Of a stretch of DNA of 64,000 nt, positions 18,308-27,027 are shown piece by piece. The notes under the pieces were generated by a model. That model was not told the DNA's origin. It saw nothing but the letters and a program-made list of their open reading frames with translations, and ran no database searches. The stretch's first letter is position 1. The number at the start of each line of letters is the position of its first letter. Location: NCBI RefSeq assembly GCF_016798325.1, contig NZ_JAERVO010000001.1:868001-932000 (forward strand), given 5' to 3'. Source of the stretch: Marinobacter mangrovi (GTDB taxonomy: Bacteria; Pseudomonadota; Gammaproteobacteria; Pseudomonadales; Oleiphilaceae). The translations under genes and the position numbers were made by a program.

Positions 18308-20578
18308 ATGATGCGCTCTCCCGAGCAGCCCGTCCTGCGCGATATCGTCCTGATCGGCGGTGGCCACAGCCATGTCGGCGTGTTGCGACGGTTTGCCATG
18401 AAGCCGGTGCCAGGCGTTCGACTCACCGTGATCTGCCGCGACACCCACACCCCCTACTCCGGCATGTTGCCGGGTTATGTGGCCGGCCATTACGACTATG
18501 ACGACGTGCACATTGACCTGCGTCGCCTGGCCGAATTTGCCGGCGCTCGCTTTTTCCGGGAGGAGGCCCTGGGCATCGATCGATCGTCCCAACAGGTGCT
18601 CTGCCGCAATCGACCGCCAGTGCCCTATGACCTGCTGTCGATCAATATCGGCTCCGCACCGGGACTGCGCGACGTACCCGGAGCGGATCAATACGCCGTC
18701 CCCGTCAAACCCATCCACGATTTCAACAACCGCTGGCAGGCCTTGCTTGAGCGTTGCGAGCATCATCAGGGGCCGCTGTCGATTGCCGTCGTCGGTGCCG
18801 GTGCCGGCGGCGTCGAGCTGATCCTGGCCATGCAGTATCGCCTGCGCCAGGTGTTCAAGTCCCTGAACAAGGATCCGCGCCAGTTGCGCTTCCATTTGTT
18901 CGACGCCGACAGCACCTTGGTGCCCACGCACAACGCCCGGGTTCGGGCCCGGCTGGAAAGCGTGGTCCGGGACCGCGGCATCCGCCTTCACCTGGGCGAT
19001 CCCGTGGTCAAGGTGAGTGCCAACCAGATTCATACCGCCGGCGGCAGCTCGCTGGCCGTCAATGAAACCCTCTGGGTCACCCGGGCCGGCGCGCCGGACT
19101 GGTTGAAAACGACGGGACTGGCGCTCGACGAAGACGGCTTTATCCGCACCCGGAACACACTGCAAACGGAAACCGACGATCGCATCTTCGCGGCTGGCGA
19201 TATCGCGCACGTCTCCGAACATCCCCGGGAAAAAGCCGGCGTGTTTGCCGTGCGCCAGGGGCCGCCTTTGGCGGATAACCTGAGACGAGTCGCACTGGGG
19301 CAAACACCCAGGCCGTTCCATCCTCAGCGCCACTGGTTGGCACTGATCAGCACCGGCGACCGCTACGCCATCGCGTCCCGGGGCGCCCTGGGATTCGGCG
19401 GGCGTTGGGTCTGGCGCTGGAAGGACTGGATCGACCGGCGCTTCATGGCCCGTTTTAATGATTTGCCCGCGATGGCGGAATCGGCGCAACAGCCCGACAC
19501 CTCGGCCGCGCTGAACGACGAGGATGCCGCCCAGGCGATTTCAGCACTGGCCATGCGGTGCGGCGGTTGCGGTGCCAAGGTGGGCAGCACCGTCCTGTCC
19601 CGAGCCCTGGCCCGGATCCAGCCCGTCGAACGCGATGACATCCTGGTGGGGCTGCATTCACCCGATGACGCCGCCGTACTCACCGTCCCCGGCGGCAAGG
19701 CGGTCGTCCAGACCATCGACTTCTTTCGCGCGTTCATTGACGACCCCTATGTGTTCGGTCGTATTGCCGCCAACCACAGCCTCGGGGATGTTTTCGCCAT
19801 GGGCGCCGAGGCCCAGAGCGCCACGGCCATCGCCACGGTGCCGGCGGGGATCGAGTCCAAGGTGGAAGATCTGGTGTTCCAGATGATGAAAGGCGCCGTG
19901 GATGTCCTCAACAGCGCCGGCTGCGCCCTGGTTGGCGGGCACACCGGTGAAGGGCTGGAGCTGGGATTGGGCTTTGCCGTCAACGGTCTGGTCGACCCGG
20001 ATGCCATCCTGCGCAAGGATGGCCTGCGACCGGGCAACGTCCTCATCCTGACCAAGCCGCTGGGCACCGGCACCCTGTTTGCCGCCTACCCGCGGCTCAA
20101 GGCCCGCGGACGCTGGATCGACGGTGCCCTGGCGCAGATGCAGGTGTCCAACCAGAGAGCCGCCCAGTGTCTGAAAGAATTTGGAGCCACGGCCTGCACC
20201 GACGTCACCGGCTTTGGATTACTGGGGCATCTGGTGGAAATGACCCGGCCGTCTGGTGTCGATGCGGAGCTGGCCCTGCCCAGTCTGCCCCTGCTGGAAG
20301 GCGCCGAAGAGACCTTGAAAGACGGCATCCTGAGTTCGCTGCAACCCGCCAACGTGCGATTGCGGCGGGCAATTCGCAACCAGGCCGAGAAAGCGGATGA
20401 TCCCCGCTACCCGATCCTGTTCGACCCGCAAACCGCTGGCGGGCTGCTCGCCGGCGTGCCAGCGGACCAGGCCGAGGAATGTCTGGCCGCCCTGAAAGAG
20501 CGGGGTTACGGGCAGGCAGCGACCATCGGAAAAATTCTCGAGGCGGGCGATGAGCTGGCGCCCATTCGCCTCGTGTAA
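18308..20578 (+). CDS. selD: Pyridine nucleotide-disulphide oxidoreductase - selenide, water dikinase (SelD) fusion
   Basis: 756-residue fusion. Residues 1 to about 385 form an FAD/NAD(P)-binding oxidoreductase related to NADH dehydrogenase-like proteins (IVLIGGGHSHVGVLRRF near the start, VVGAGAGGVELILAMQ, RIFAAGDIAHV). Residues about 412-756 form SelD, which makes selenophosphate from selenide and ATP. In MRCGGCGAKV the cysteine at 421 and lysine at 424 match the essential Cys17 and Lys20 of the E. coli enzyme, while the second cysteine (Cys19) is Ala here. The oxidoreductase may supply reduced selenium; this fusion type is known in many bacteria but not biochemically settled. Followed 120 bases on by a probable selenium importer. 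SelA, SelB and MnmH are not in the window. Confidence 0.95.
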   Translation: MMRSPEQPVLRDIVLIGGGHSHVGVLRRFAMKPVPGVRLTVICRDTHTPYSGMLPGYVAGHYDYDDVHIDLRRLAEFAGARFFREEALGIDRSSQQVLCRNRPPVPYDLLSINIGSAPGLRDVPGADQYAVPVKPIHDFNNRWQALLERCEHHQGPLSIAVVGAGAGGVELILAMQYRLRQVFKSLNKDPRQLRFHLFDADSTLVPTHNARVRARLESVVRDRGIRLHLGDPVVKVSANQIHTAGGSSLAVNETLWVTRAGAPDWLKTTGLALDEDGFIRTRNTLQTETDDRIFAAGDIAHVSEHPREKAGVFAVRQGPPLADNLRRVALGQTPRPFHPQRHWLALISTGDRYAIASRGALGFGGRWVWRWKDWIDRRFMARFNDLPAMAESAQQPDTSAALNDEDAAQAISALAMRCGGCGAKVGSTVLSRALARIQPVERDDILVGLHSPDDAAVLTVPGGKAVVQTIDFFRAFIDDPYVFGRIAANHSLGDVFAMGAEAQSATAIATVPAGIESKVEDLVFQMMKGAVDVLNSAGCALVGGHTGEGLELGLGFAVNGLVDPDAILRKDGLRPGNVLILTKPLGTGTLFAAYPRLKARGRWIDGALAQMQVSNQRAAQCLKEFGATACTDVTGFGLLGHLVEMTRPSGVDAELALPSLPLLEGAEETLKDGILSSLQPANVRLRRAIRNQAEKADDPRYPILFDPQTAGGLLAGVPADQAEECLAALKERGYGQAATIGKILEAGDELAPIRLV

Positions 20579-20698
20579 CCGCGCAGGATGCGTCAGGCGG
20601 AGTGCTTCAATCCCCTGCAGTAAGGCGGTATTCTTGCGCACCCAGAACCCAACGCCGGCGGGAAACCCCGCGAAACAGGCATCGACGGAGAAAACAAC

Positions 20699-21556
20699 AT
20701 GCTAAAACAGATTCGACGGGCGTTACTGCTGTCCCTGGCACTGGTGGCCCCGGTCATGGCGGACACCTTTGTCTTTACTGCGATTCCCGATAACGATGAA
20801 ACCCGACTGCGTGAGCGTTTCCAGAGCGTCGCCGACTACCTGTCCGAACAGCTGGATGTGGACGTACGTTACGTACCGGTGAAGAGCTACGCCGCGGCCG
20901 TATCCGCCTTCCGCAACAACCAGGTGCAACTGGCTTGGTTTGGTGGCCTGTCCGGCGTCCAGGCCCGGCAGCTGGTTCCTGGCTCCGAGGCGATTGCCCA
21001 GGGCAAGGAAGACACCCAGTTCATCACCTATTTCATCGCCCACAAGAGCACCGGCCTGGAGCATTCCGACACGCTGCCCAAGGCGATCAAGGGCATGACC
21101 TTCACCTTCGGTTCCAAAGGGTCCACCTCCGGTCGCCTGATGCCGGAATACTACATTCGCCAGACCTTCGGCGAAGCTCCGGAAGACGTCTTCAGTCGCG
21201 TCGGTTTCAGTGGTAACCATTCCCGCACCATTCGTCTGGTGGAATCCGGCACCTATCAGGTGGGCGCCGTAAATTACGCCGTCTGGAACAGCGAACTGGA
21301 CGCCGGCAAGATCGACACCGACGCGGTCAAAGTCATCTGGGAGACCCCGTCTTACCAGGACTACCAGTGGACCATCCGCGGCGACGTCAACGAGCGCTTC
21401 GGCGATGGCTTCAAGGATAAGGTCAAGCAGGCGCTGGTCAACATGGACGATCCCGAGCTGCTCAAGAAATTCCCGCGTTCCGCCTTTATCCCGGCGAACA
21501 ACTCGGATTACGACTCCATCCGCGAAACCGCGAAACAGATCGGAATCATCGACTGA
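20699..21556 (+). CDS. PhnD-like ABC transporter substrate-binding protein, probably selenium oxyanion-specific
   Basis: Exported solute-binding protein (285 residues) of the phosphate/phosphite/phosphonate-binding PhnD superfamily. A signal peptide ends at VMADT; the mature part starts FVFTAIPDNDETRLRERF, typical of the fold. The gene follows selD and is coupled by TGATG to an ATPase gene and then a permease gene. From memory, PhnD-like proteins encoded next to selD form a recognised group annotated as putative selenate transport proteins; that context, more than sequence motifs I can name, supports selenium over phosphonate. No phn catabolic genes are present. GGAG lies eight bases before the ATG. 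Confidence 0.85.
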   Translation: MLKQIRRALLLSLALVAPVMADTFVFTAIPDNDETRLRERFQSVADYLSEQLDVDVRYVPVKSYAAAVSAFRNNQVQLAWFGGLSGVQARQLVPGSEAIAQGKEDTQFITYFIAHKSTGLEHSDTLPKAIKGMTFTFGSKGSTSGRLMPEYYIRQTFGEAPEDVFSRVGFSGNHSRTIRLVESGTYQVGAVNYAVWNSELDAGKIDTDAVKVIWETPSYQDYQWTIRGDVNERFGDGFKDKVKQALVNMDDPELLKKFPRSAFIPANNSDYDSIRETAKQIGIID

Positions 21557-22206
21557 TGGATGCCGTCCACCTGCGCAACCTGACGGCCGCCTACGGTGGC
21601 CAGCAGGTCCTGGGTCCCATCTCGCTGGACATCCGTCCGGGCGAGCACATTGCGCTGGTCGGCGGCAGCGGTGCGGGTAAATCAACGCTGCTCAACCTGC
21701 TGTACGAACAGGTGCGGGACCGGGCAGCGCTGGTGCCCCAGGAGCAGGGGCTGGTCCAGTCCCTTCCCGTATTCCATAACGTCTATATGGGGCAGCTGGC
21801 CGCGCACTCGCGCTGGTACAACCTGCTCAACCTGGTGTGGCCACGGCGGCGGGAGCTCCAGGCCATCGAACCCCTGTTGGAAAAACTTGGCATCCGGGAA
21901 AAACTGCGTACGCCGGTGGAGGCTCTGTCCGGCGGCCAGAAACAGCGCACGGCGATTGCCCGGGCCCTGTTCCAGAACGCCGAGATCCTGTTGGCGGACG
22001 AGCCGGTGTCCGCGCTGGACGGCCCGCTCGCTCACGTCGTCATGGGCCTGATGACCGAATCCTATGCCACCTCCGTCGTGGCGCTGCACGATATCGACCT
22101 GGCCCTGCGCTACTGCGATCGCATCATCGGCATCCAGAACGGCCAGATTGCACTGGACGACATGACCCGACGCCTCACTCCCAGCGATATCCTGCCGCTA
22201 TACTAG
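21556..22206 (+). CDS. PhnC-like ABC transporter ATP-binding protein
   Basis: Cytosolic ATPase of the selD-linked importer, 216 residues. It shows Walker A GGSGAGKST, signature LSGGQKQRTAIARAL, Walker B ILLADEPVSALD and the switch histidine in VVALHDIDLAL. Its start overlaps the stop of the binding-protein gene (TGATG), so the two are translationally coupled. At 216 residues it is shorter than typical PhnC (about 250-260), the region between Walker A and the signature being compact. Confidence 0.93.
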   Translation: MDAVHLRNLTAAYGGQQVLGPISLDIRPGEHIALVGGSGAGKSTLLNLLYEQVRDRAALVPQEQGLVQSLPVFHNVYMGQLAAHSRWYNLLNLVWPRRRELQAIEPLLEKLGIREKLRTPVEALSGGQKQRTAIARALFQNAEILLADEPVSALDGPLAHVVMGLMTESYATSVVALHDIDLALRYCDRIIGIQNGQIALDDMTRRLTPSDILPLY

Positions 22207-22221
22207 GAGACGCCCAGCCTC

Positions 22222-23700
22222 GTGTTTCTATCGTCCACATCCGTCAGGATTACCGCCGCATTCGTGGCGATTGCGATCCTGTGCCTGTTTGCGGCGGATC
22301 TGGCGATCACCACCATTAATCCCTGGCAGGACCTGGCCGCCCTCTTTCTCGGCATGGTCACGCCGGATTTCTTCTCCCTGGAACACATCGGCACCGCGCT
22401 CCTGAGAACGCTGGCGTTCGCCTTTACCGGCGTGGCACTGGGCAGCATCAGCGGCTTCCTGCTCGCCCTGGTGTTCCGGTTCCGGGCGGTACGCATGTTC
22501 TGCGCGTTTATCCGCGCCATCCACGAGCTGTTCTGGGCGCTGATCTTCCTGCAGTTCTTCGGCTTCCATCCGCTGACGGGCGTGCTGGCGATCGCCATTC
22601 CCTACGCCGGCATCTTTGCCAAGGTCTATTCCGAGATCCTGGACGAAACCGATCCCACGCCGGAGCGGGTGTTGTCCCGCAAAGTCGACGTGCTGTCGTC
22701 GTTTCTCTACGCGCGGATTCCGGACGCTCTGCCGCACCTGATCACCTACACCTCCTATAGACTGGAATGCGGCCTGCGCTCCAGTGCGGTGTTAGGGTTC
22801 GTGGGGCTGCCGACGCTGGGCTATTACCTGGAATCGTCCTTTTCCCAGGGCTACTACTCCGAAGTGGGCGCCCTGCTCCTGCTGTTCTACGTCTTGATTG
22901 CCACCCTGCGGCTCTGGGCCCGACCCCGGCTGATTCCACTCTACGTGATCGCCGCTCCGTTCTTTCTGGGGGATGGGCTGCCCATCGTCTGGGGTAATGT
23001 GGTGCGGTTCTTTACTCAGGACATCGTCCCGTCACCGCTACGGGATGGCGAAGGGCTACCCGGATTGTGGCACTGGCTGTCGGATCTTGCTGTCAACCAG
23101 GCGATGCCCGGCATCTGGAACACCCTGGTGCTAACGCAGATCGCCCTGGTGCTGACCGGCCTGGTGACGCTGATGGCCTTTCCGCTGATTTCCCGCCATT
23201 TTGGTGGACCGACCCGGCGGGGGCTGGGCCATGTCGTACTGGTCATAGCGCGGTCGACGCCGGAATACGTGATCGCGTACATCCTGCTCCAACTCTGGGG
23301 GCCGTCCATGCTGCCGGCGATTGTCGCACTGGCGCTGCATAACGGCGGCATCATCGGCCACCTGATCGGTCGTCGCAGCAATGAGATCACGTTGCGCCCG
23401 GATGCCCCCAAGGGCATAGAACGCTATGGCTACGAACTGCTGCCTCGGCTTTACAGCCCGTTCCTGGCCTTCCTGTTCTACCGCTGGGAAATCATCATGC
23501 GGGAAACCGCCATCCTGGGTATTCTGGGGATCTACACGCTCGGCTTCTTTGTCGACAGCGCCATCCAGAACATCCAGTTCGACAAGGCCATGGTGCTGAT
23601 CCTGGTTACCGCATTCCTCAATATCGGCGTCGACGCCATCTCCCGCCGCGTTCGTGCCCGGCTCAGACTCAAAGTATCGATGACCTGTGAAGGCCACTGA
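22222..23700 (+). CDS. Duplicated PhnE-like ABC transporter permease
   Basis: Inner-membrane permease of 492 residues, about twice PhnE length, with two homologous halves each carrying a binding-protein-dependent transport domain: the first about residues 50-240, the second about 285-485. Each half has the EAA-type cytoplasmic loop (HLITYTSYRLECGLRSSAVLGFVGL; second half YRWEIIMRETAILGILGI). A single polypeptide can thus form the whole transmembrane channel with two copies of the ATPase. The GTG start has AGGAGA 11 bases upstream. Last gene of the selenium-linked cluster. Confidence 0.88.
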   Translation: MFLSSTSVRITAAFVAIAILCLFAADLAITTINPWQDLAALFLGMVTPDFFSLEHIGTALLRTLAFAFTGVALGSISGFLLALVFRFRAVRMFCAFIRAIHELFWALIFLQFFGFHPLTGVLAIAIPYAGIFAKVYSEILDETDPTPERVLSRKVDVLSSFLYARIPDALPHLITYTSYRLECGLRSSAVLGFVGLPTLGYYLESSFSQGYYSEVGALLLLFYVLIATLRLWARPRLIPLYVIAAPFFLGDGLPIVWGNVVRFFTQDIVPSPLRDGEGLPGLWHWLSDLAVNQAMPGIWNTLVLTQIALVLTGLVTLMAFPLISRHFGGPTRRGLGHVVLVIARSTPEYVIAYILLQLWGPSMLPAIVALALHNGGIIGHLIGRRSNEITLRPDAPKGIERYGYELLPRLYSPFLAFLFYRWEIIMRETAILGILGIYTLGFFVDSAIQNIQFDKAMVLILVTAFLNIGVDAISRRVRARLRLKVSMTCEGH

Positions 23701-23822
23701 CCGTCACGGACTCGCCTTTTACAAAAGATTTTGCACTCCTTCACGTCTTTGACCTGATATTTGGCAGTAACATTTAGTTACAATTCAGGCTCAACACGAC
23801 CGACCAGCACGACAGGGATCGT

Positions 23823-24434
23823 ATGACGGGATTAATCGTATCGGGTGTGGAAATCAGTCTGGCTGTCCTGCTGGCGCTGATGGCCTATCGCATGTACACA
23901 CTGGCGCGTCTGCGGCCTTTTCGCTCGACGTCGGCGTTCACGCCAGCATCCGTTGAGCCGGCTTCCGCCGCAGCCTCCTTTCCAGCCGCCGAGGCCACCC
24001 GGGATGCCTACCAGCGCGTGGCCGCCGGGCAGATCCGGAAGCGCGTGCGCGCGACGGACCTGGTAACGCAACTGCACATCTTCTCGTCGATCCAGCTCAC
24101 GGACGTGCGCCATCACGGGCTCACCCTGCGCGACGCCGCGCCGACGCTGAAATCGCTGGCCGTCGCCTATTTCTACGGCGCGGCCTGCGGCCTGGCGTTT
24201 GGTCACGTGAAGGAACGGGAAAAGATATTGGAAGCGGCGATCAAGGTGATCCAGCACGCACTGGACATCGGGGATATCGTGATCGAGCAGATGCTGTCGG
24301 ATCTGACCACCAGCAGCAGTCTGCTGCATTGCTATCGAAACGGGCTCGAAGGCGCAGAGCACTGGCAGCAGCACCGGTTCGTGCCTGAAACCCAGTCACT
24401 CTACGCCTCACTAACGGCGAACGCCCTCCTCTGA
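23823..24434 (+). CDS. Hypothetical membrane-anchored protein
   Basis: 203 residues with one N-terminal hydrophobic segment (about 5-28) followed by a Ser/Ala/Pro-rich stretch and a cytosolic helical domain containing several short hydrophobic helices (SLAVAYFYGAACGLAFG). AGGGAT precedes the ATG. I do not recognise the family. It converges on the next small gene with a 14-base gap. An imperfect inverted repeat GTAAC-ATTTA-GTTAC lies about 45 bases upstream of the start. Confidence 0.65.
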   Translation: MTGLIVSGVEISLAVLLALMAYRMYTLARLRPFRSTSAFTPASVEPASAAASFPAAEATRDAYQRVAAGQIRKRVRATDLVTQLHIFSSIQLTDVRHHGLTLRDAAPTLKSLAVAYFYGAACGLAFGHVKEREKILEAAIKVIQHALDIGDIVIEQMLSDLTTSSSLLHCYRNGLEGAEHWQQHRFVPETQSLYASLTANALL

Positions 24435-24448
24435 ACCCGTTCGGCCAA

Positions 24449-24763
24449 TCAGGGGCCGGCCCGGCCAACCGGGCCTTTGGCCGCAACCCAGTCCGTGCCC
24501 AGACTCAGCGGCGCAACATCCGGATCGGCTCCTTCCGGAATCCCCCACACCACCGGCCGGCTCAGACTGCCGTCTTCCTCCCGGGTCATGCTGTCCAGGT
24601 CCACCGATTGAACCAGGTAATGGGTCTCACCGACGATCACCTGACTGCGGTGCGTCAGGCCGAAAATAAAGCGGCAATAGTCCAGTTTGAGCTGCATCAG
24701 GTCCTGCTCGGCCTTGTTGATCTTGCGCAGGAGAACCTTTTGTACACTGTCGGCGTAGTCCAT
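24449..24763 (-). CDS. Hypothetical small soluble protein
   Basis: 104 residues from the ATG at 24763 (MDYADSVQKVLL); a GTG at 24808 would add 15. The N-terminal third is an amphipathic helix, the rest predicted beta (HRSQVIVGETHYLVQSVDLD) with a disordered Gly/Pro end. No recognised domain. Codon use is like the surrounding GC-rich genes, which together with position supports a real gene. Confidence 0.55.
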   Translation of the reverse strand: MDYADSVQKVLLRKINKAEQDLMQLKLDYCRFIFGLTHRSQVIVGETHYLVQSVDLDSMTREEDGSLSRPVVWGIPEGADPDVAPLSLGTDWVAAKGPVGRAGP

Positions 24764-24944
24764 AGCATCATCCGTGAAGCGAGAAAGTAAGAGCGGTATC
24801 GCTTTCACATTATTTTAACATGTCCGAACCTCGACAGCGCCTGCCGTGTAGGCCTGGAGGTGATGGAATTCACGTTCCAGGAGTGGGAATAGGATGGAGG
24901 AGCTAGGGAATGTGCCGGGGGCACGAATGGGGCACCTTCGGCGC

Positions 24945-25031
24945 CTCAGAAGCTAAAGCATCTGCTACATGCTCGAGCTGTATTCAAAATGTAGCCGACG
25001 CTTTAGCTTCGGAGCAGCCCGCAGGGCTGCC
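24945..25031. repeat. Second-family palindromic repeat, outward arrangement
   Basis: CTCAGAAGCTAAAGCATC at 24945-24962 is followed, after a spacer, by TGTAGCCGACGCTTTAGCTTCGG from 24990; these are the two complementary arms of the element seen at 51.7-52.1 kb but in the opposite order. The nested CAGCCCGCAGGGCTG after the second arm is a further short palindrome. Confidence 0.75.
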
Positions 25032-25070
25032 CTATGTTCCAGGGGCCTGACCGGCCCTCAAACCAGCAGC

Positions 25071-25100
25071 GTAGGTTGGGCTGACGAAGGAAGCCCAACA
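25071..25100 (+). repeat. REP-like palindromic repeat, copy C
   Basis: 30-nt hairpin identical in form to copy A, with GACGAAGG in the loop instead of GACGCAGG. Paired with inverted copy D. Confidence 0.9.
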
Positions 25101-25181
25101 TCCGTTATCCAATACATTCAAAATTTTGGCAGGAGCTCCCAAGAGCAAAAGGCCGGATAGAGATCGGGGCCTTCCGTAAAT

Positions 25182-25211
25182 TGTTGGGCTTCCTTCGTCA
25201 GCCCAACCTAC
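25182..25211 (-). repeat. REP-like palindromic repeat, copy D (inverted)
   Basis: Exact reverse complement of copy C, 81 bases downstream of it, including the same loop variant; the matched variant suggests the pair spreads or converts together. Confidence 0.9.
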
Positions 25212-25236
25212 GTAGGGATTGCAATAAAAATGGTGT

Positions 25237-25707
25237 CTATTTGGCGGATACCACGTTATGGAACACCACAACCTCAGGCATCGCGACATCCGAACCACCC
25301 TGCCGCAAAGCCACCTGCCAGGTCATCTCGGGATCCACACTACAAACCGGCGCCTGACCTTGCCCCCGAAACTGGCCAGGTTCACCGGTCGGCGTCAGCA
25401 CCACCGGGAAGGTCCCCATCTCCATGGAATAACCGCTCAGCACGGCCATCAACCGCTCAGATGAGGCGACGCTTTCAGGCGCAGACAGCGACAGCGTAAG
25501 GGTTGGAGGCGTGGTCTTCCCGGATAGGCTCAGGCTTATCTGCCAGTCGCCTGCCACGTTTCGCCACTGGCAGGCGCCATCATCCAGGTTGCAGGTTTCG
25601 GCCGACATCTTGGCCGCCTCATCGGTGGACCGCAGGTAACGCGGCCCAAGCACCAGCAGGGCAACCAGCCCGACGATCAATACGACAACAGACAATCCGC
25701 GCAGCAA
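25237..25707 (-). CDS. Hypothetical membrane-anchored protein
   Basis: 156 residues: one N-terminal transmembrane segment (about 5-24, LSVVVLIVGLVALLVLG) and a C-terminal domain, probably periplasmic, rich in beta strands with cysteines at TCNLDDGACQW and APVCSVD that could form disulphides. No recognised family. It ends 25 bases before the REP copy D. Confidence 0.65.
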   Translation of the reverse strand: MLRGLSVVVLIVGLVALLVLGPRYLRSTDEAAKMSAETCNLDDGACQWRNVAGDWQISLSLSGKTTPPTLTLSLSAPESVASSERLMAVLSGYSMEMGTFPVVLTPTGEPGQFRGQGQAPVCSVDPEMTWQVALRQGGSDVAMPEVVVFHNVVSAK

Positions 25708-25783
25708 ACCCGTTCCTCCCGATCAAGCGAGCTAGCATTCTCCGGGAAAACAACGAGCAATGCCATGCTACGCCTGCGGCGGA

Positions 25784-26161
25784 TCACGTCATGCGCTGGG
25801 TAACGGCCTTGAAGCGGGTCAGGACGCTTTCGATCCGGCTCAGGGATTCGGCCACACCGCCTTTCTGGCTGTCGACAAACTCCAGGCCAAAGATTGTCCC
25901 GCTGTCGCCGACCCGGGAATTGCGGACCACGGCCTGGGCTTGTTCCACGGTGATATCGCCCACTTCGGTGTTCAGGCGCAGGCTGAACTGGATTTTCTCG
26001 CCTTCGCGAAACTCATGGTTGCCGACAATCGCCATGCCCAGCTTGTTGAAGTCGCTGACGCTGACATCAATCCAGCGATTGGAAAACAGATTTCGCCGCA
26101 CTTTCACGCGCGCATCCATCTGGATAAAAGGTAAGCGTTCCCGCCGCCGTCGTTCCTGCAT
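25784..26161 (-). CDS. PilZ domain protein
   Basis: 125-residue cytosolic PilZ protein, predicted to bind cyclic-di-GMP. The ATG at 26161 has GGAGAG five bases upstream; upstream in-frame TTG codons were rejected. The N-terminus ERRRRERLPF carries the RxxxR motif and SDFNKLGMAI about 40 residues later fits the (D/N)xSxxG motif with Asn in place of Ser. The remaining strands GEKIQFSLRL and GTIFGLEFVD complete the barrel, and a C-terminal helix follows. Partner and output unknown; stand-alone PilZ proteins often modulate motility or attachment. Confidence 0.85.
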   Translation of the reverse strand: MQERRRRERLPFIQMDARVKVRRNLFSNRWIDVSVSDFNKLGMAIVGNHEFREGEKIQFSLRLNTEVGDITVEQAQAVVRNSRVGDSGTIFGLEFVDSQKGGVAESLSRIESVLTRFKAVTQRMT

Positions 26162-26334
26162 CAGTCTCTCCGCTTGTCGATAGGCCGTGGTGGTCTGGCA
26201 AAAGCCAATTGAAGTTATTGTTTTCCATGACTTTATCAAATAAACACGGCAGAACCCGGTGCTGGATCACAGTTTATAAGGTGGGTTAGACGAGTTTTTG
26301 GCGTGGGTTCTGACAAAATGCCAACGGCATCTCG

Positions 26335-27027
26335 TCAAAGAGAGCGGTGCCGGGTGATGCGGAACGTATCGGTGATCGACTCACCGTTCCAGACATAGCG
26401 CAGGTGCGGCCCCTGCCAGGGCAGCCCCATGGTGCGGGGGCGAAAGGCCGCCAGACATTCGCCTCCGGCATGGCGCACGCTGGGATACAGCAGGCCGTGG
26501 CTGCCAGCCGCCCGGCGTTGGGCGGCGAACCCCTGGCAACGGGGATAGCTGTCGAGGTCAGGCTGCTGCAGGCTCGAATAGGCTTCCGGGCGAATATCGT
26601 CCAGCGGCAGCACCACGCGACTGATGTAGCAGCGCATGGTCAGCTCCATGGGCGGATCCTGGGTGGCCCGCAGAAAACGCTCGCGATGAAAGACCGTTTC
26701 CCGGATCGCGGTTTCCAGGGAACTGGCGGCGTAGTAAACGCCAAAATGGCCGTCGGTAAACCGGCTGGCGGCGCCGATATGGGTGAAGGCCGCCATCAGC
26801 GGCGTCGAGCCGGCCCCGAAGACGCGATCCTCCGCAGCAACGCGTTCAATGTCGCCCGTCAGATCCCGCAGCCGGTCGTTGGTCAGGCCTTCAATCTCGG
26901 CGGCAATGTCGTATTCGTCCTGGGACAGCACCGATTCGAAAATCTCGATCGGCGGGAAATGCGACGGCACGATCCGATGGGCTTCCCAGCCGGGAATGCA
27001 GGTCTCCGGTTCGGGCCATGCCGTCAT
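26335..27027 (-). CDS. RES domain toxin (NAD+-degrading) of a type II toxin-antitoxin pair
   Basis: 230-residue RES-domain protein. Characterised RES toxins deplete NAD+ in the cell. The fold signature is visible: HRIVPSHFPP with the conserved Arg near residue 18, the SRFTDGHFGVYYAASSLETAIRETVFHRERF region (positions about 88-118) with conserved Arg and Glu, and a C-terminal part with GLLYPSVRHAGGECLAAFRP. It belongs to the longer RES subgroup rather than the ~150-residue MbcT form. Its ATG abuts the antitoxin stop codon (TAG|ATG), as expected for a coupled pair. Confidence 0.88.
   Translation of the reverse strand: MTAWPEPETCIPGWEAHRIVPSHFPPIEIFESVLSQDEYDIAAEIEGLTNDRLRDLTGDIERVAAEDRVFGAGSTPLMAAFTHIGAASRFTDGHFGVYYAASSLETAIRETVFHRERFLRATQDPPMELTMRCYISRVVLPLDDIRPEAYSSLQQPDLDSYPRCQGFAAQRRAAGSHGLLYPSVRHAGGECLAAFRPRTMGLPWQGPHLRYVWNGESITDTFRITRHRSL

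Larger units (their letters stand above)
24764..25236. other. Gene-free repeat-rich intergenic region
   Basis: 473 bases without a credible gene. It holds a GTAGCCGACGCTT-type palindrome arranged outward (24945-25031) and an inverted pair of the 30-nt REP-like hairpins (25071-25100 and 25182-25211). A CAGAAGC-TAAAGC half-site at 24947 is also present. It separates two leftward hypothetical genes. Confidence 0.8.

Noticed and set aside
20699-23700. Phosphonate importer (phnDCE) annotation
   Set aside because: No phn catabolic genes are present and the cluster follows selD; selenium is the better supported substrate, though not proven.
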